A DNA stretch of 14,817 bases from an uncultured Shinella sp. (GTDB lineage Bacteria > Pseudomonadota > Alphaproteobacteria > Rhizobiales > Rhizobiaceae): NCBI GenBank assembly GCA_946481465.1, contig CAMLOC010000020.1, positions 1 to 14,817 of the forward strand, in the 5' to 3' direction. Positions 1-7,640 of this stretch are shown in pieces. A program made the position numbers and the translations under genes. The notes under the pieces were generated by a model. It saw only the letters and a program-made list of their open reading frames with translations. It was not told where the DNA came from and ran no database searches. Position 1 is the first letter of the stretch, and every line of letters begins with the position of its first letter.

Positions 1-654
1 GAGCGTGCCGAGGCCGCCCGAGGTGTTGAAGGCTTCGTAGGTCACCCCGTCGAGCGAGAATTCCTCACGCTCCTCGAGGGCCGGAACCTCGATCAGCGCG
101 CTTTCGACGATCGCCTCGCAGGGCTCGATATATTCGTTGATGACGCCGTCCGTGCTCCAGGTGAGGTTATAGTTGAGCGCGTTGGACGGGTACTGCGGCA
201 GCGCGCCGACGCGCATGCGCACGCTTTCGAGCGAATCGAAACGGCTGGCGAGATCGTTGGCGACAATGGAAATGAAGCCGGGGGCGAGCCCGCACTGCGG
301 GATGAAGGCCGTCTTGGCGTTTTCTGCAATGCGCTTGACCTGGCGGGTGGATTCGACGTCTTCCGTGAGGTCGAGATAGTGCAGGCCGGCGTCCGCGGCA
401 GCTTCCGCGATGGCGACCGTCAGGTGATAGGGCGCGGCGGAGAGGACGGCGAACTTGCCGGCGAGCAGCGCGCGGAGTGCGGCACCGTCGGCAATGTCGA
501 CAACGGCGGTCGAGACGGCATCGTGGCGCTCGATGGCGGCACGCTGCTCGTCCGAACGGTCCGCGACGGTGACGCGGTAATCCCCGCTGTGAGCCAGCAT
601 GCGGGCGATGGTGGAGCCGATTTTGCCTGCGCCGATGACGACGATGTCCTTCAT
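1..654 (-). CDS. Saccharopine-dehydrogenase-like NAD(P) oxidoreductase, probably L-lysine 6-dehydrogenase (C-terminus cut by window edge)
   Basis: The reading frame is open from the ATG at 654 to the window edge, giving 218 residues of a protein whose family usually has about 370-390. Seen: an N-terminal Rossmann motif (MKDIVVIGAGKIG, glycines 8, 10 and 13), a CGLAPGF segment near residue 120 and a YEAFNTSGGLGTL segment at the visible end, all typical of the saccharopine dehydrogenase/lysine dehydrogenase fold. A good Shine-Dalgarno (GGAGGG) precedes the ATG. Known: L-lysine 6-dehydrogenases of this fold oxidise the epsilon-amino group of lysine to 2-aminoadipate 6-semialdehyde, and this activity has been described in Agrobacterium. 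Inferred: the divergent Lrp-type regulator and the downstream amaB, aminotransferase and hglS genes make lysine 6-dehydrogenase the best reading. A saccharopine-forming or saccharopine-cleaving enzyme is the alternative. The fold is secure; the substrate is moderately supported. Confidence 0.75.
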   Translation of the reverse strand, partial: MKDIVVIGAGKIGSTIARMLAHSGDYRVTVADRSDEQRAAIERHDAVSTAVVDIADGAALRALLAGKFAVLSAAPYHLTVAIAEAAADAGLHYLDLTEDVESTRQVKRIAENAKTAFIPQCGLAPGFISIVANDLASRFDSLESVRMRVGALPQYPSNALNYNLTWSTDGVINEYIEPCEAIVESALIEVPALEEREEFSLDGVTYEAFNTSGGLGTL

Positions 655-754
655 GTGATTTCCCTCCGGCATGAATTGATGCTGATATTTTGCGGGCAGA
701 GGGTGTCGATTTAAAGCGCCGTATCCGGCATAATACATCATCGATATCGGCAGA
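655..754. promoter_or_regulatory. Divergent control region between lysine-dehydrogenase-like gene and Lrp-type regulator
   Basis: These 100 nt separate two divergent starts and must hold both promoters. An 8-bp direct repeat, TCCGGCAT, occurs at 665-672 and 724-731, spaced 59 bp apart, close to a whole number of helical turns. AT-rich stretches lie between the copies and just downstream of the second. CATAAT at 729-734 could be a -10 for the regulator, but no convincing -35 is visible. Lrp/AsnC proteins often bind between themselves and a divergent target, so autoregulation plus control of the dehydrogenase is a reasonable inference. The exact site is not established. Confidence 0.35.
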
Positions 755-1207
755 ATGACGGTAAAAATGAGCATTTCGACGCTAGGCGCCAAGGATCGGG
801 AACTGCTCGCCATCCTCAGCGAGAACGCCCGCGAGCAGACCGCGACCATCGCCCGCAAACTGGGCCTGTCGCGCACGACCGTGCAGGCGAAGATCGACCG
901 GCTGGAGCGGGACGGGGTGATCGCCGGCTATGGCGTGAAACTGTCCGACGCCTACGAGAGCGGCATGGTGAAGGCGCATGTGCTGATCACCATCGCGCCG
1001 AAGACCTTGGCGCGCATCACGACGGAGCTGCACGCCATTTCGGCGGTGCGGACGCTGCATTCCGTCAGCGGCAGCTTCGACCTGATCGCCGTGGTCGAGG
1101 CCGCCTCGATCGCCGAACTCGACCACCTGATCGACCGCATCGGCGCCATCGACGGCGTGGAGCGCACGCTGTCGTCGATCATCCTGTCGACGCGGATCAG
1201 GCGGTAG
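755..1207 (+). CDS. Lrp/AsnC family transcriptional regulator
   Basis: The 150-residue product has the standard length and layout of Lrp/AsnC proteins. An N-terminal winged helix-turn-helix at about residues 10-60 includes TIARKLGLSRTTVQAKIDRL. The linker IAGYGVKLS is typical, and a C-terminal RAM/ligand-binding domain follows, with the family-like segment VSGSFDLIAVVE. Such proteins bind amino acids and control their catabolic or export genes. It is divergent from the lysine-dehydrogenase-like gene with a 100-nt gap, the common arrangement of a local regulator and its target, so lysine or a related amino acid is the likely effector. The ATG at 755 has no clear Shine-Dalgarno. An in-frame ATG at 767 would remove only four residues and cannot be excluded. 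The family is certain; ligand and target are inferred. Confidence 0.9.
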   Translation: MTVKMSISTLGAKDRELLAILSENAREQTATIARKLGLSRTTVQAKIDRLERDGVIAGYGVKLSDAYESGMVKAHVLITIAPKTLARITTELHAISAVRTLHSVSGSFDLIAVVEAASIAELDHLIDRIGAIDGVERTLSSIILSTRIRR

Positions 1208-1231
1208 GCGCTAGCGTTGAACCAAGGCTCC

Positions 1232-1329
1232 CCTTCGTCATCCTCGGGCTTGACCCGAGGATCCACGCCACGAACTCAGGGCGTGCCGCAAGGCTTGGAT
1301 CCTCGGGTCAAGCCCGAGGATGACGAAGG
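1232..1329. repeat. Intergenic inverted repeat with perfect 34-bp arms (Rhizobiales-type palindromic repeat)
   Basis: The arm at 1232-1265 is the exact reverse complement of 1296-1329, with a 30-nt centre. Each arm also contains its own small hairpin, CCTCGGG-CTTGA-CCCGAGG at 1242-1260 and its mirror at 1301-1319, so the element can be seen as two head-to-head copies of one palindromic unit. Units with a core resembling TCGGGCTTGACCCGA are dispersed between genes in many Rhizobiales genomes (from general knowledge, not checked here). It sits between the 3' ends of the convergent Lrp-type and dadA-like genes, where a very stable RNA hairpin could end transcription in both directions. No run of T follows either side, so an intrinsic terminator role is only a possibility. 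The whole gene-free stretch is 1208-1411, and nothing else is evident in it. Confidence 0.9.
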
Positions 1330-1411
1330 AGAGGGGTAATGACGGTCTACTACAAATCAGCGCCGGGTATGAGCCGTCGGCGCCTCCGGCAGCGAATGCT
1401 TTCGCGTGCCC

Positions 1412-2665
1412 TCACGCGATGAACCGCTCCGGCCGGTAGGGCCCGATATTGATCACCGTCCGCTCGCCCAGCATTTTTTCCGCCAGGACGCGGCCGGTGA
1501 TCGGCCCGAGCGTCATGCCGTGATGGGCGTGGCCGAAGGCGAACCAGAGGCCGGCGTGGCGCGGTGCCTTGCCGATGATCGGCATCATGTCGGGCGTGCA
1601 GGGGCGGCAGCCCATCCAGGGTTCCTCGTCGCGCCGTTCGGCAAGCGGGAAGAATTCGCGCGCCACCTTTTCTGCGCGGCGAAGCTGGACCGGGGTCTTG
1701 CGCGTATCGCGCCTGGCGAATTCGGCGCCGGTGGTCAGGCGAATGCCGCGCTGCATGGGCGCGAGGAAATAGCCTCGCTCGGCATCGAGCACCCAGTTGT
1801 TGAGGGTCGCGCCGTCTTCCGCGCCGTAGTGCATATGGTAGCCGCGCTTGACGGCGAGCGGGAAGCGGTAGCCGAGCTTGCGCGTCACCGTATCGGCCCA
1901 CGGCCCGAGCGCCACCACGACTTCCTTGCCTTCAAGCGGGCCTTCGGGCGTGGCGATGCGCCAGCCCTCGCCATCCAGCACATGCTCGATGGTTGCCGCA
2001 TCGCCCGATTTCAGTTCGCCGCCCAGCGACTGGAAATAGGCGAGGTAGCGTTTCAAGAGGTTCTGCGGATCGAGGATCGACCACGGATCGGTCCAGCGCA
2101 GGCCGCCGGTAAGTTCGGCGCGGATGGAAGGTTCGGCCGCCGCCACCTCCGCCGTCGTCAGCTTCTGGTGGTTGACGCCGAAATTGGCCGAAAGTTTTTC
2201 TGCATCCGCATAGGCCTTGTCGCGCTCCTTCTCAGTGCGAAAAACCTTCATCCAGCCGTCCTTGCGGATGAGGTCTTCCGCGCCGGAAGCGGCAATGAGG
2301 TCGGCGTGCTCGGAAATCGAGTTCTCGATGAGCGGCGCATAGAGATGGGCGATGCTCTGGTGCTGGCGGAAGCCGGAATGCCACCAGTAGCGGGCAAGGA
2401 ACGGGATGATGCCGGGGATCGCCGACGGGTGGTAATGCGCGTCGATCGTGTTGTTCAGCGCGTAGCGGAAGAGCGCGCCGAAATCGTGCGGGAAGCCGTA
2501 GGGGAAGACGCCCTCGCGCTGGATGAGGCCGGCATTGCCGTAGGAGGTCTCTTCCGCCGCCCCGCGCCGGTCGACGAGCACCACCGACTTGCCGCGCCGG
2601 AGAAGATGGATCGCGGTCGAAATGCCGACCACGCCCGCGCCGAGAACAATGACATCCGTCTTCAT
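1412..2665 (-). CDS. D-amino-acid dehydrogenase (DadA)-like FAD oxidoreductase
   Basis: The 417-residue protein matches the usual DadA length. Seen: an N-terminal FAD-binding dinucleotide fold (MKTDVIVLGAGVVG, glycines 9, 11 and 14) followed by the acidic ribose ligand in VVLVD. SYGNAGLI follows near residues 41-48. The C-terminal FAD/substrate segment contains CRPCTPDMMPIIG and FGHAHHGMTLGP. The family oxidises D-amino acids to 2-oxo acids and ammonia (or cyclic imines) at the membrane, passing electrons to quinones. The ATG at 2665 is preferred over an in-frame TTG at 2677, which has no Shine-Dalgarno. It lies 67 nt downstream of the gntR gene on the same strand, so co-transcription is likely. 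D-lysine, D-pipecolate-like or D-proline-type substrates would fit the neighbours, but sequence alone does not choose. The family is secure, the substrate open. Confidence 0.85.
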   Translation of the reverse strand: MKTDVIVLGAGVVGISTAIHLLRRGKSVVLVDRRGAAEETSYGNAGLIQREGVFPYGFPHDFGALFRYALNNTIDAHYHPSAIPGIIPFLARYWWHSGFRQHQSIAHLYAPLIENSISEHADLIAASGAEDLIRKDGWMKVFRTEKERDKAYADAEKLSANFGVNHQKLTTAEVAAAEPSIRAELTGGLRWTDPWSILDPQNLLKRYLAYFQSLGGELKSGDAATIEHVLDGEGWRIATPEGPLEGKEVVVALGPWADTVTRKLGYRFPLAVKRGYHMHYGAEDGATLNNWVLDAERGYFLAPMQRGIRLTTGAEFARRDTRKTPVQLRRAEKVAREFFPLAERRDEEPWMGCRPCTPDMMPIIGKAPRHAGLWFAFGHAHHGMTLGPITGRVLAEKMLGERTVINIGPYRPERFIA

Positions 2666-2732
2666 GTGCCGCCCCAAGGATCTTTCGTTTGCGCATCAAT
2701 GCATGCGGGCTGCCGGCAAGGCAAGGCGCCCG

Positions 2733-3428
2733 CTATTGGCCCGCCAGCCGCAGCAGGTTCTCGATCGCCGCCCGCTCGAAGCCGCCGATGCCCTCGGAAA
2801 TATCGGCCTTGATCGCCGCCGCCACGGCGTCCTCGTCGCGCTTGCGCAGCGCCTCGATGGCCTCCTGGTGGCGGTCGACGAAATAGAGCTGGGCGACATG
2901 CTCCATGGCGATGCCGAGGAAGGGGCCGAGCTGGAGCCAGACGCTCTCCACCATCGGCAGGATCACCTGCTCGGGATTGGCGGTGTAGAGCGTGCGATGG
3001 AATTCCTGGTTCAGCAGCAGGGCGTTCGCATTGTCCTTGCGGGCGATCGCCTCGTCCTGCGCCTTGTCGATCTCCTCCAGCCTGTCGATCCGGCGCTCCG
3101 TGATGTGCGGGACGGCCCGGCGGGCGGCGTGCTGCTCCAGCACGGAGCGCAGCGAGACGAGTTCGCTGAACCGGTCCGCGGTCATGCGCGGCACCATGAT
3201 GCGCCGGTTGTCGAGCACGCGCAGCGCGCCTTCCGACGAAAGGCGGCGCAGTGCCTCGCGCACCGGCGTCGGGCTACTCTCCATCGCTTCGGCGATGCCG
3301 CGGATCGTCAGCGATTCCCCCGGCCGGATCGAGCCGACCATGATCGCCTGGCGCAGGCGCCGATGCGCATATTCATGCGTCGTCATGCCGTCCGGCCGGT
3401 CAAGCGGCTCAAGCGCCAAATTGCCCAA
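2733..3428 (-). CDS. GntR family transcriptional regulator (FadR/FCD subfamily)
   Basis: The product is 231 residues from a TTG start. A GntR winged helix-turn-helix occupies about residues 20-80 and includes SLTIRGIAEAMESSPTPVRE and RRLSSEGAL. A helical FCD effector-binding domain follows to the end, with the conserved FHRTLYTAN (H144) and DRHQEAIEAL (H187) segments. The His often found near the FCD C-terminus (M..H) is not obvious; D209 lies in that region. A strong Shine-Dalgarno (GAGGAGG) sits about six nt before the TTG at 3428. The alternative ATG at 3386 removes 14 residues and has no clear ribosome site. The gene is divergent from the glutamine-synthetase-like operon and upstream of the dadA-like gene, so it most likely controls both through the 135-nt intergenic region. 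The effector is unknown. Confidence 0.87.
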   Translation of the reverse strand: MGNLALEPLDRPDGMTTHEYAHRRLRQAIMVGSIRPGESLTIRGIAEAMESSPTPVREALRRLSSEGALRVLDNRRIMVPRMTADRFSELVSLRSVLEQHAARRAVPHITERRIDRLEEIDKAQDEAIARKDNANALLLNQEFHRTLYTANPEQVILPMVESVWLQLGPFLGIAMEHVAQLYFVDRHQEAIEALRKRDEDAVAAAIKADISEGIGGFERAAIENLLRLAGQ

Positions 3429-3460
3429 TCCATCCCTCCTCAAAGGCTGCGACGTGCTAC

Positions 3461-3478
3461 CCTGTCCATTGTGACAGG
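3461..3478. promoter_or_regulatory. Perfect 6-bp inverted repeat, candidate operator upstream of the ligase operon
   Basis: CCTGTC at 3461-3466 and GACAGG at 3473-3478 are exact reverse complements around a 6-nt centre (CATTGT). The site lies just upstream of the -35 of the plus-strand promoter at 3489 and inside the 5' leader of the divergent gntR gene. It has the geometry of a dimeric repressor site and is far too short for a terminator. Binding by the GntR protein is a guess. Confidence 0.35.
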
Positions 3479-3488
3479 TTCTAGCAGC

Positions 3489-3517
3489 TTGACCCCCGAC
3501 AAGAAAGTGTGCATATT
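3489..3517 (+). promoter_or_regulatory. Sigma-70 type promoter for the glutamine-synthetase-like operon
   Basis: TTGACC at 3489-3494 matches five of six -35 consensus bases. A 17-nt spacer separates it from CATATT at 3512-3517, an acceptable -10. Transcription would start near 3524, about 40 nt before the ATG at 3564. It is the best promoter I can read in the window. It is a direct sequence match without experimental support. Confidence 0.6.
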
Positions 3518-3523
3518 TTGAAA

Positions 3524-3550
3524 ATGTGATCACAAAAATAATTATGTGAT
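3524..3550. promoter_or_regulatory. Candidate GntR operator: TGTGATCACA palindrome plus second half-site
   Basis: TGTGATCACA at 3525-3534 is a perfect 10-bp palindrome at the predicted transcription start. The heptamer ATGTGAT at 3524-3530 recurs at 3544-3550, exactly 20 bp on, placing both on the same face of the helix. A protein bound here would block the plus-strand promoter, which suits repression by the divergent GntR protein and relief by the pathway substrate. TGTGA/TCACA halves also resemble CRP sites, but the spacing is too short for a normal CRP site. Confidence 0.5.
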
Positions 3551-3563
3551 ACGGAAGGGAACC

Positions 3564-4913
3564 ATGACTCCGAACGACGATGCCAATTGGCTGATCAATG
3601 CCGACGGCGTGGAGAGCATCCAGGCCGTGGTCTGCGACCTGAACGGCATCCTGCGTGGCAAGCGCGTGCCCGTCGGGCAGGCGGAAAAGGTGCTGAAGGG
3701 CGGTATCCGCATGCCGCTGTCCATCGTGGGCGTGGACGTGTGGGGCGAGGATATCGTCGGCTCCAGCCATGTCTTCGCCTCGGGCGACATGGACGGCATC
3801 TGCAGCCCGACCGGCCGCGGCGCGCTGCCCGTCAACTGGACGCTGAAGCCCTCCGCCGTCGTGCCGCTCTGGCTGTTCAAGGAGGACGGCAACCCCTTTC
3901 TCGCCGATCCGCGCCAGGCGCTCGCCCATATCGTGCGGCAGTACCATGAACTCGGCCTGCGCCCCGTCGTCGCCTCGGAAATGGAATTCTACCTGATCGA
4001 CGCCGAGCCCGACCATGCCGAGCCGCCGATCTCGCCCTATACCGGCAAGCGGCTCGATTCCGACGCCATCCTCTCGATCGACGAACTCGACGATTTCGGC
4101 CAGTTCTTCTCCGACGTCTATGCGGAATGCGAGCGGCAGAACGTGCCAGCGGATTCGGCCGTCGCGGAAAACGGCATCGGCCAGTTCGAAATCAACCTGA
4201 TGCATTCCGACGACCCGTTGAAGGCCGCCGACGACGCGCTGTTCTTCAAGCGCATCATCAAGGGCGTGGCGCGCAAGCACGGTTTTGCCGCCACCTTCAT
4301 GGCAAAGCCCTACGGCATGCGTTCGGGCAGCGGCATGCACATGCATTTCAGCCTCATCGACGAGGACGGCAACAACGTCTTCGACAACGGCACGCCGGAA
4401 GGCTCCGACATCATGAAGCACGCCGTCGCGGGCCTGACGCGCGGCATGGCGGAATCGACGCTGCTCTTCGCGCCGCATTTCAACTCCTATCGCCGCCTGC
4501 GCCCGGACACCCATGCGCCGACCTCCGTCTCCTGGGGCTACGAGAACCGCACCGCCGCCATCCGCATTCCCGGCGGCAACAACAAGGCCCGGCGCATCGA
4601 GCACCGCGTCGCCGGCGCGGATGCCAATCCCTATCTCGTCATGGCCGGCATTCTCGGCGCCGCCCTCGTCGGCATCCGCAACAACTGGGAGCCGCCGGCG
4701 CCGGTCTCGGGCCGCGCCTATCTCTCGCAACTGCCGCGCATTCCCTCGGAATGGGGTTCGGCCGTCACCGCCTTCGAGAACGGCTCGATCGTCTCGGAAA
4801 TCTTCGATGCGGATCTCCGCTCCATGCTGATCGCCTGCAAGCGGCAGGAAATCGCCGGTTTCGCCGAACAGGTGACCGACTTCGAGTTCAGCGCCTACCT
4901 GGAAATCGTCTGA
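3564..4913 (+). CDS. Glutamine-synthetase-family ligase (gamma-glutamylamine synthetase / PuuA-like)
   Basis: The 449-residue product has the size of PuuA-type ligases. Seen in order: N-terminal beta-grasp region (VVCDLNGILRGKRVP), metal-binding SEMEFYL (E139, E141), AENGIGQFEINL (E202, E209), the MAKPYG...GSGMHMHFSL ATP/metal segment (H259), and the nucleotide/glutamate site with NSYRRLRP, ENRTAAIRIPG and RRIEHR (E346). The adenylylation loop of housekeeping GlnA was not found. The family uses ATP to join glutamate to ammonia or an amine; PuuA makes gamma-glutamylputrescine. The ATG at 3564 follows GGAAGGGA at good spacing. A GTG at 3546 in the same frame is less likely. The next gene overlaps by one base (TGATG), so a flavin oxidase probably acts on the glutamylated product, as in the Puu pathway. 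The amine substrate is not known; a lysine- or polyamine-derived amine is plausible. Confidence 0.85.
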   Translation: MTPNDDANWLINADGVESIQAVVCDLNGILRGKRVPVGQAEKVLKGGIRMPLSIVGVDVWGEDIVGSSHVFASGDMDGICSPTGRGALPVNWTLKPSAVVPLWLFKEDGNPFLADPRQALAHIVRQYHELGLRPVVASEMEFYLIDAEPDHAEPPISPYTGKRLDSDAILSIDELDDFGQFFSDVYAECERQNVPADSAVAENGIGQFEINLMHSDDPLKAADDALFFKRIIKGVARKHGFAATFMAKPYGMRSGSGMHMHFSLIDEDGNNVFDNGTPEGSDIMKHAVAGLTRGMAESTLLFAPHFNSYRRLRPDTHAPTSVSWGYENRTAAIRIPGGNNKARRIEHRVAGADANPYLVMAGILGAALVGIRNNWEPPAPVSGRAYLSQLPRIPSEWGSAVTAFENGSIVSEIFDADLRSMLIACKRQEIAGFAEQVTDFEFSAYLEIV

Positions 4914-6220
4914 TGGCCAACAACCAGTCTTATGCCGGCAACGGCGCCTATCCCGAAAGCTACTACGCCGCCTCCCGCAACATCATCCGCACCCCGAAGG
5001 TGCTGGAGGGCGCGGTCACGGCCGACGTCGCCGTTCTCGGCGCCGGCTATTCCGGCCTTTCCACCGCAATCCACCTTGCCGAGAAGGGCTACAAGGTCGT
5101 GATGGTCGAGGGCGCGGGCATCGGCTGGGGCGCCTCCGGCCGCAATGGCGGCCAGGTCGTCAACGGCCTCAATGCCAGCCTCGACACCATCAAGCGCCGC
5201 TACGGCGAGGAAGCCGGCGCCTTCGTCGGCAGCCTGGTGCAGGAGGGCGGCAAGATCATCCGCCGCCTGGTCTCGCAGTATGAGATCGATTGCGACCTGA
5301 AGAACGGCAACATCTATGCCGCCTACACGCCCGCCCACATGAAGGAGCTCGAGCAGAAGAAGGCGCTGTGGAAGAGCTACGGCATGGACGACCACCAGAT
5401 GCTCGACAAGGCGGCGATCCAGAAGCTGGTGAAGACCGACGCCTATATCGGCGGCATGCTGGACACGACCGGCGGCCACATGCACCCGCTCAACCTCACG
5501 CTCGGCGAGGCCAGGGCGCTGGAGACGCTCGGCGGCGTCATCTACGAACAGTCGCCCGTCATCCGCGTCGAGCACGAGGCGGAAAAGCCCGTCATCCATA
5601 CGGCCAAGGGCAGCGTGACGGCCAATGTCGCGGTCATCTGCGGCAATGCCTATCTCGGCCATGTCGTGCCGAAGCTCGTCTCGCGCGTCATGCCCGTTTC
5701 CACCCAGATGATTGCCACCGAACCGCTCGGCGCCGAGCGCGCCGACGCGCTGATCCCCAGCGACATGTGCGTGGAGGACGTGCGCTACATCCTCGATTAT
5801 TTCCGCCTGTCGGCCGACAAGCGCATGATCTTCGGCGGCGGCACCGTCTATGGCGGCACGGACCCGGCCGACGTGCGTGCGAAAATCCGCCCGAACCTTG
5901 AAAAGGTCTTCCCCTCGCTGAAGGGCGTGAAGATCGATTATGCCTGGAGCGGCAATTTTGCGCTTTCCTTCTCGCGCGTGCCGCAGATGGGCAAGATCGG
6001 CAGAAACACCTATTTCGCGCACGGCTACAGCGGCCACGGCGTCACCGGTTCGCATCTTTTCGGCCGCATCCTCAGCGAGGCGATCGACGGCGACCTTTCG
6101 CGCTTCAGCCAGTTCGAGAAGCTGCCCTGGATTCCCTTCCCGGGTGGACGCATGTTCCGCGCGCAATATTCCACCATCGGCTCCTGGTGGTATCAGTTCA
6201 AGGACGCCTTCGGCCTTTGA
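4913..6220 (+). CDS. FAD-dependent amine/imino-acid oxidase (PuuB/AmaA-like)
   Basis: The 435-residue protein belongs to the DAO-fold oxidoreductases that include gamma-glutamylputrescine oxidase PuuB and L-pipecolate oxidase AmaA. Seen: the N-terminal family segment YPESYYAAS (13-21), the FAD dinucleotide motif VLGAGYSGLS (GxGxxG at 43-48), GASGRNGGQVVNG (73-85), and the C-terminal FAD/substrate segment FAHGYSGHGVTGSHLFG. Its ATG overlaps the ligase stop codon (TGATG), indicating translational coupling. Coupling to a PuuA-like ligase favours oxidation of a gamma-glutamylated amine to an aldehyde plus ammonia and hydrogen peroxide. The neighbouring lysine operon instead favours an AmaA role, oxidising L-pipecolate to piperideine-6-carboxylate, which amaB would take on. 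Family certain, choice between the two roles open. An intrinsic terminator lies about 140 nt downstream. Confidence 0.87.
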   Translation: MANNQSYAGNGAYPESYYAASRNIIRTPKVLEGAVTADVAVLGAGYSGLSTAIHLAEKGYKVVMVEGAGIGWGASGRNGGQVVNGLNASLDTIKRRYGEEAGAFVGSLVQEGGKIIRRLVSQYEIDCDLKNGNIYAAYTPAHMKELEQKKALWKSYGMDDHQMLDKAAIQKLVKTDAYIGGMLDTTGGHMHPLNLTLGEARALETLGGVIYEQSPVIRVEHEAEKPVIHTAKGSVTANVAVICGNAYLGHVVPKLVSRVMPVSTQMIATEPLGAERADALIPSDMCVEDVRYILDYFRLSADKRMIFGGGTVYGGTDPADVRAKIRPNLEKVFPSLKGVKIDYAWSGNFALSFSRVPQMGKIGRNTYFAHGYSGHGVTGSHLFGRILSEAIDGDLSRFSQFEKLPWIPFPGGRMFRAQYSTIGSWWYQFKDAFGL

Positions 6221-6321
6221 GGCCCGCCGCCCGGAAGATCAGGAAGATCGCAATGGCTCCCACGGGGGTGCCACAACCAGCGCCCGTAATCGAAAGACCT
6301 TCCGGCGCCTGATATCGATGC

Positions 6322-6345
6322 CCCGCTCAAAAATGACGGGGTTTG
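6322..6345 (+). terminator. Weak hairpin upstream of the main terminator
   Basis: CCCCG at 6322-6326 pairs with CGGGG at 6338-6342. An inner TCA/TGA pairing across one bulged base closes an AAAA loop, giving about eight base pairs. Only TTT follows, so it could be the first of two tandem terminators or simply an intergenic hairpin. Confidence 0.3.
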
Positions 6346-6356
6346 CCAGCGGTCCG

Positions 6357-6385
6357 GGGGCCTCTTTCGAGGCCCCTTTTGTTTT
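6357..6385 (+). terminator. Rho-independent terminator of the ligase/flavin-oxidase operon
   Basis: GGGGCCTC at 6357-6364 pairs perfectly with GAGGCCCC at 6369-6376 around a TTTC loop. It is followed directly by TTTTGTTTT at 6377-6385. This is a textbook intrinsic terminator for plus-strand transcription. It lies 16 nt from the stop of the convergent aminotransferase gene, but in the minus direction no T run follows the stem, so it is mainly one-way. Confidence 0.85.
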
Positions 6386-6401
6386 GCCGGTTGTCCGTTG
6401 C

Positions 6402-7640
<1,239 letters not shown>

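Noticed and set aside
93..714. Small open frames on both strands at the left edge (93-329 minus, 173-379 and 379-714 plus)
   Set aside because: They lie in other frames of the partial lysine-dehydrogenase-like gene, which has clear Rossmann and family motifs and a good ribosome site.
1232..1329. Insertion-sequence ends or a CRISPR repeat
   Set aside because: There is no transposase between the arms (30 nt only), no target duplication seen, and only two mirror copies with no spacers.
1406..2812. Plus-strand 468-codon open frame opposite the dadA-like gene
   Set aside because: It is the complement of a convincing FAD enzyme, has skewed composition and no family features.
3525..3534. CRP/FNR binding site
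   Set aside because: TGTGA and TCACA are directly adjacent here, whereas a CRP site needs about six bases between them. A GntR-type site fits better.
3429..4730. Upstream extension of the gntR frame to a 665-residue protein
   Set aside because: The extension is the antisense of the glutamine-synthetase-like gene and passes through the promoter region. It has no recognisable domain, and a strong ribosome site marks the TTG at 3428.
4127..4912. N-terminal extension of the first flavin oxidase into the ligase gene in another frame
   Set aside because: The extra 260 residues are an Arg/His-rich shadow of the ligase. The FAD domain begins normally after the ATG at 4913.
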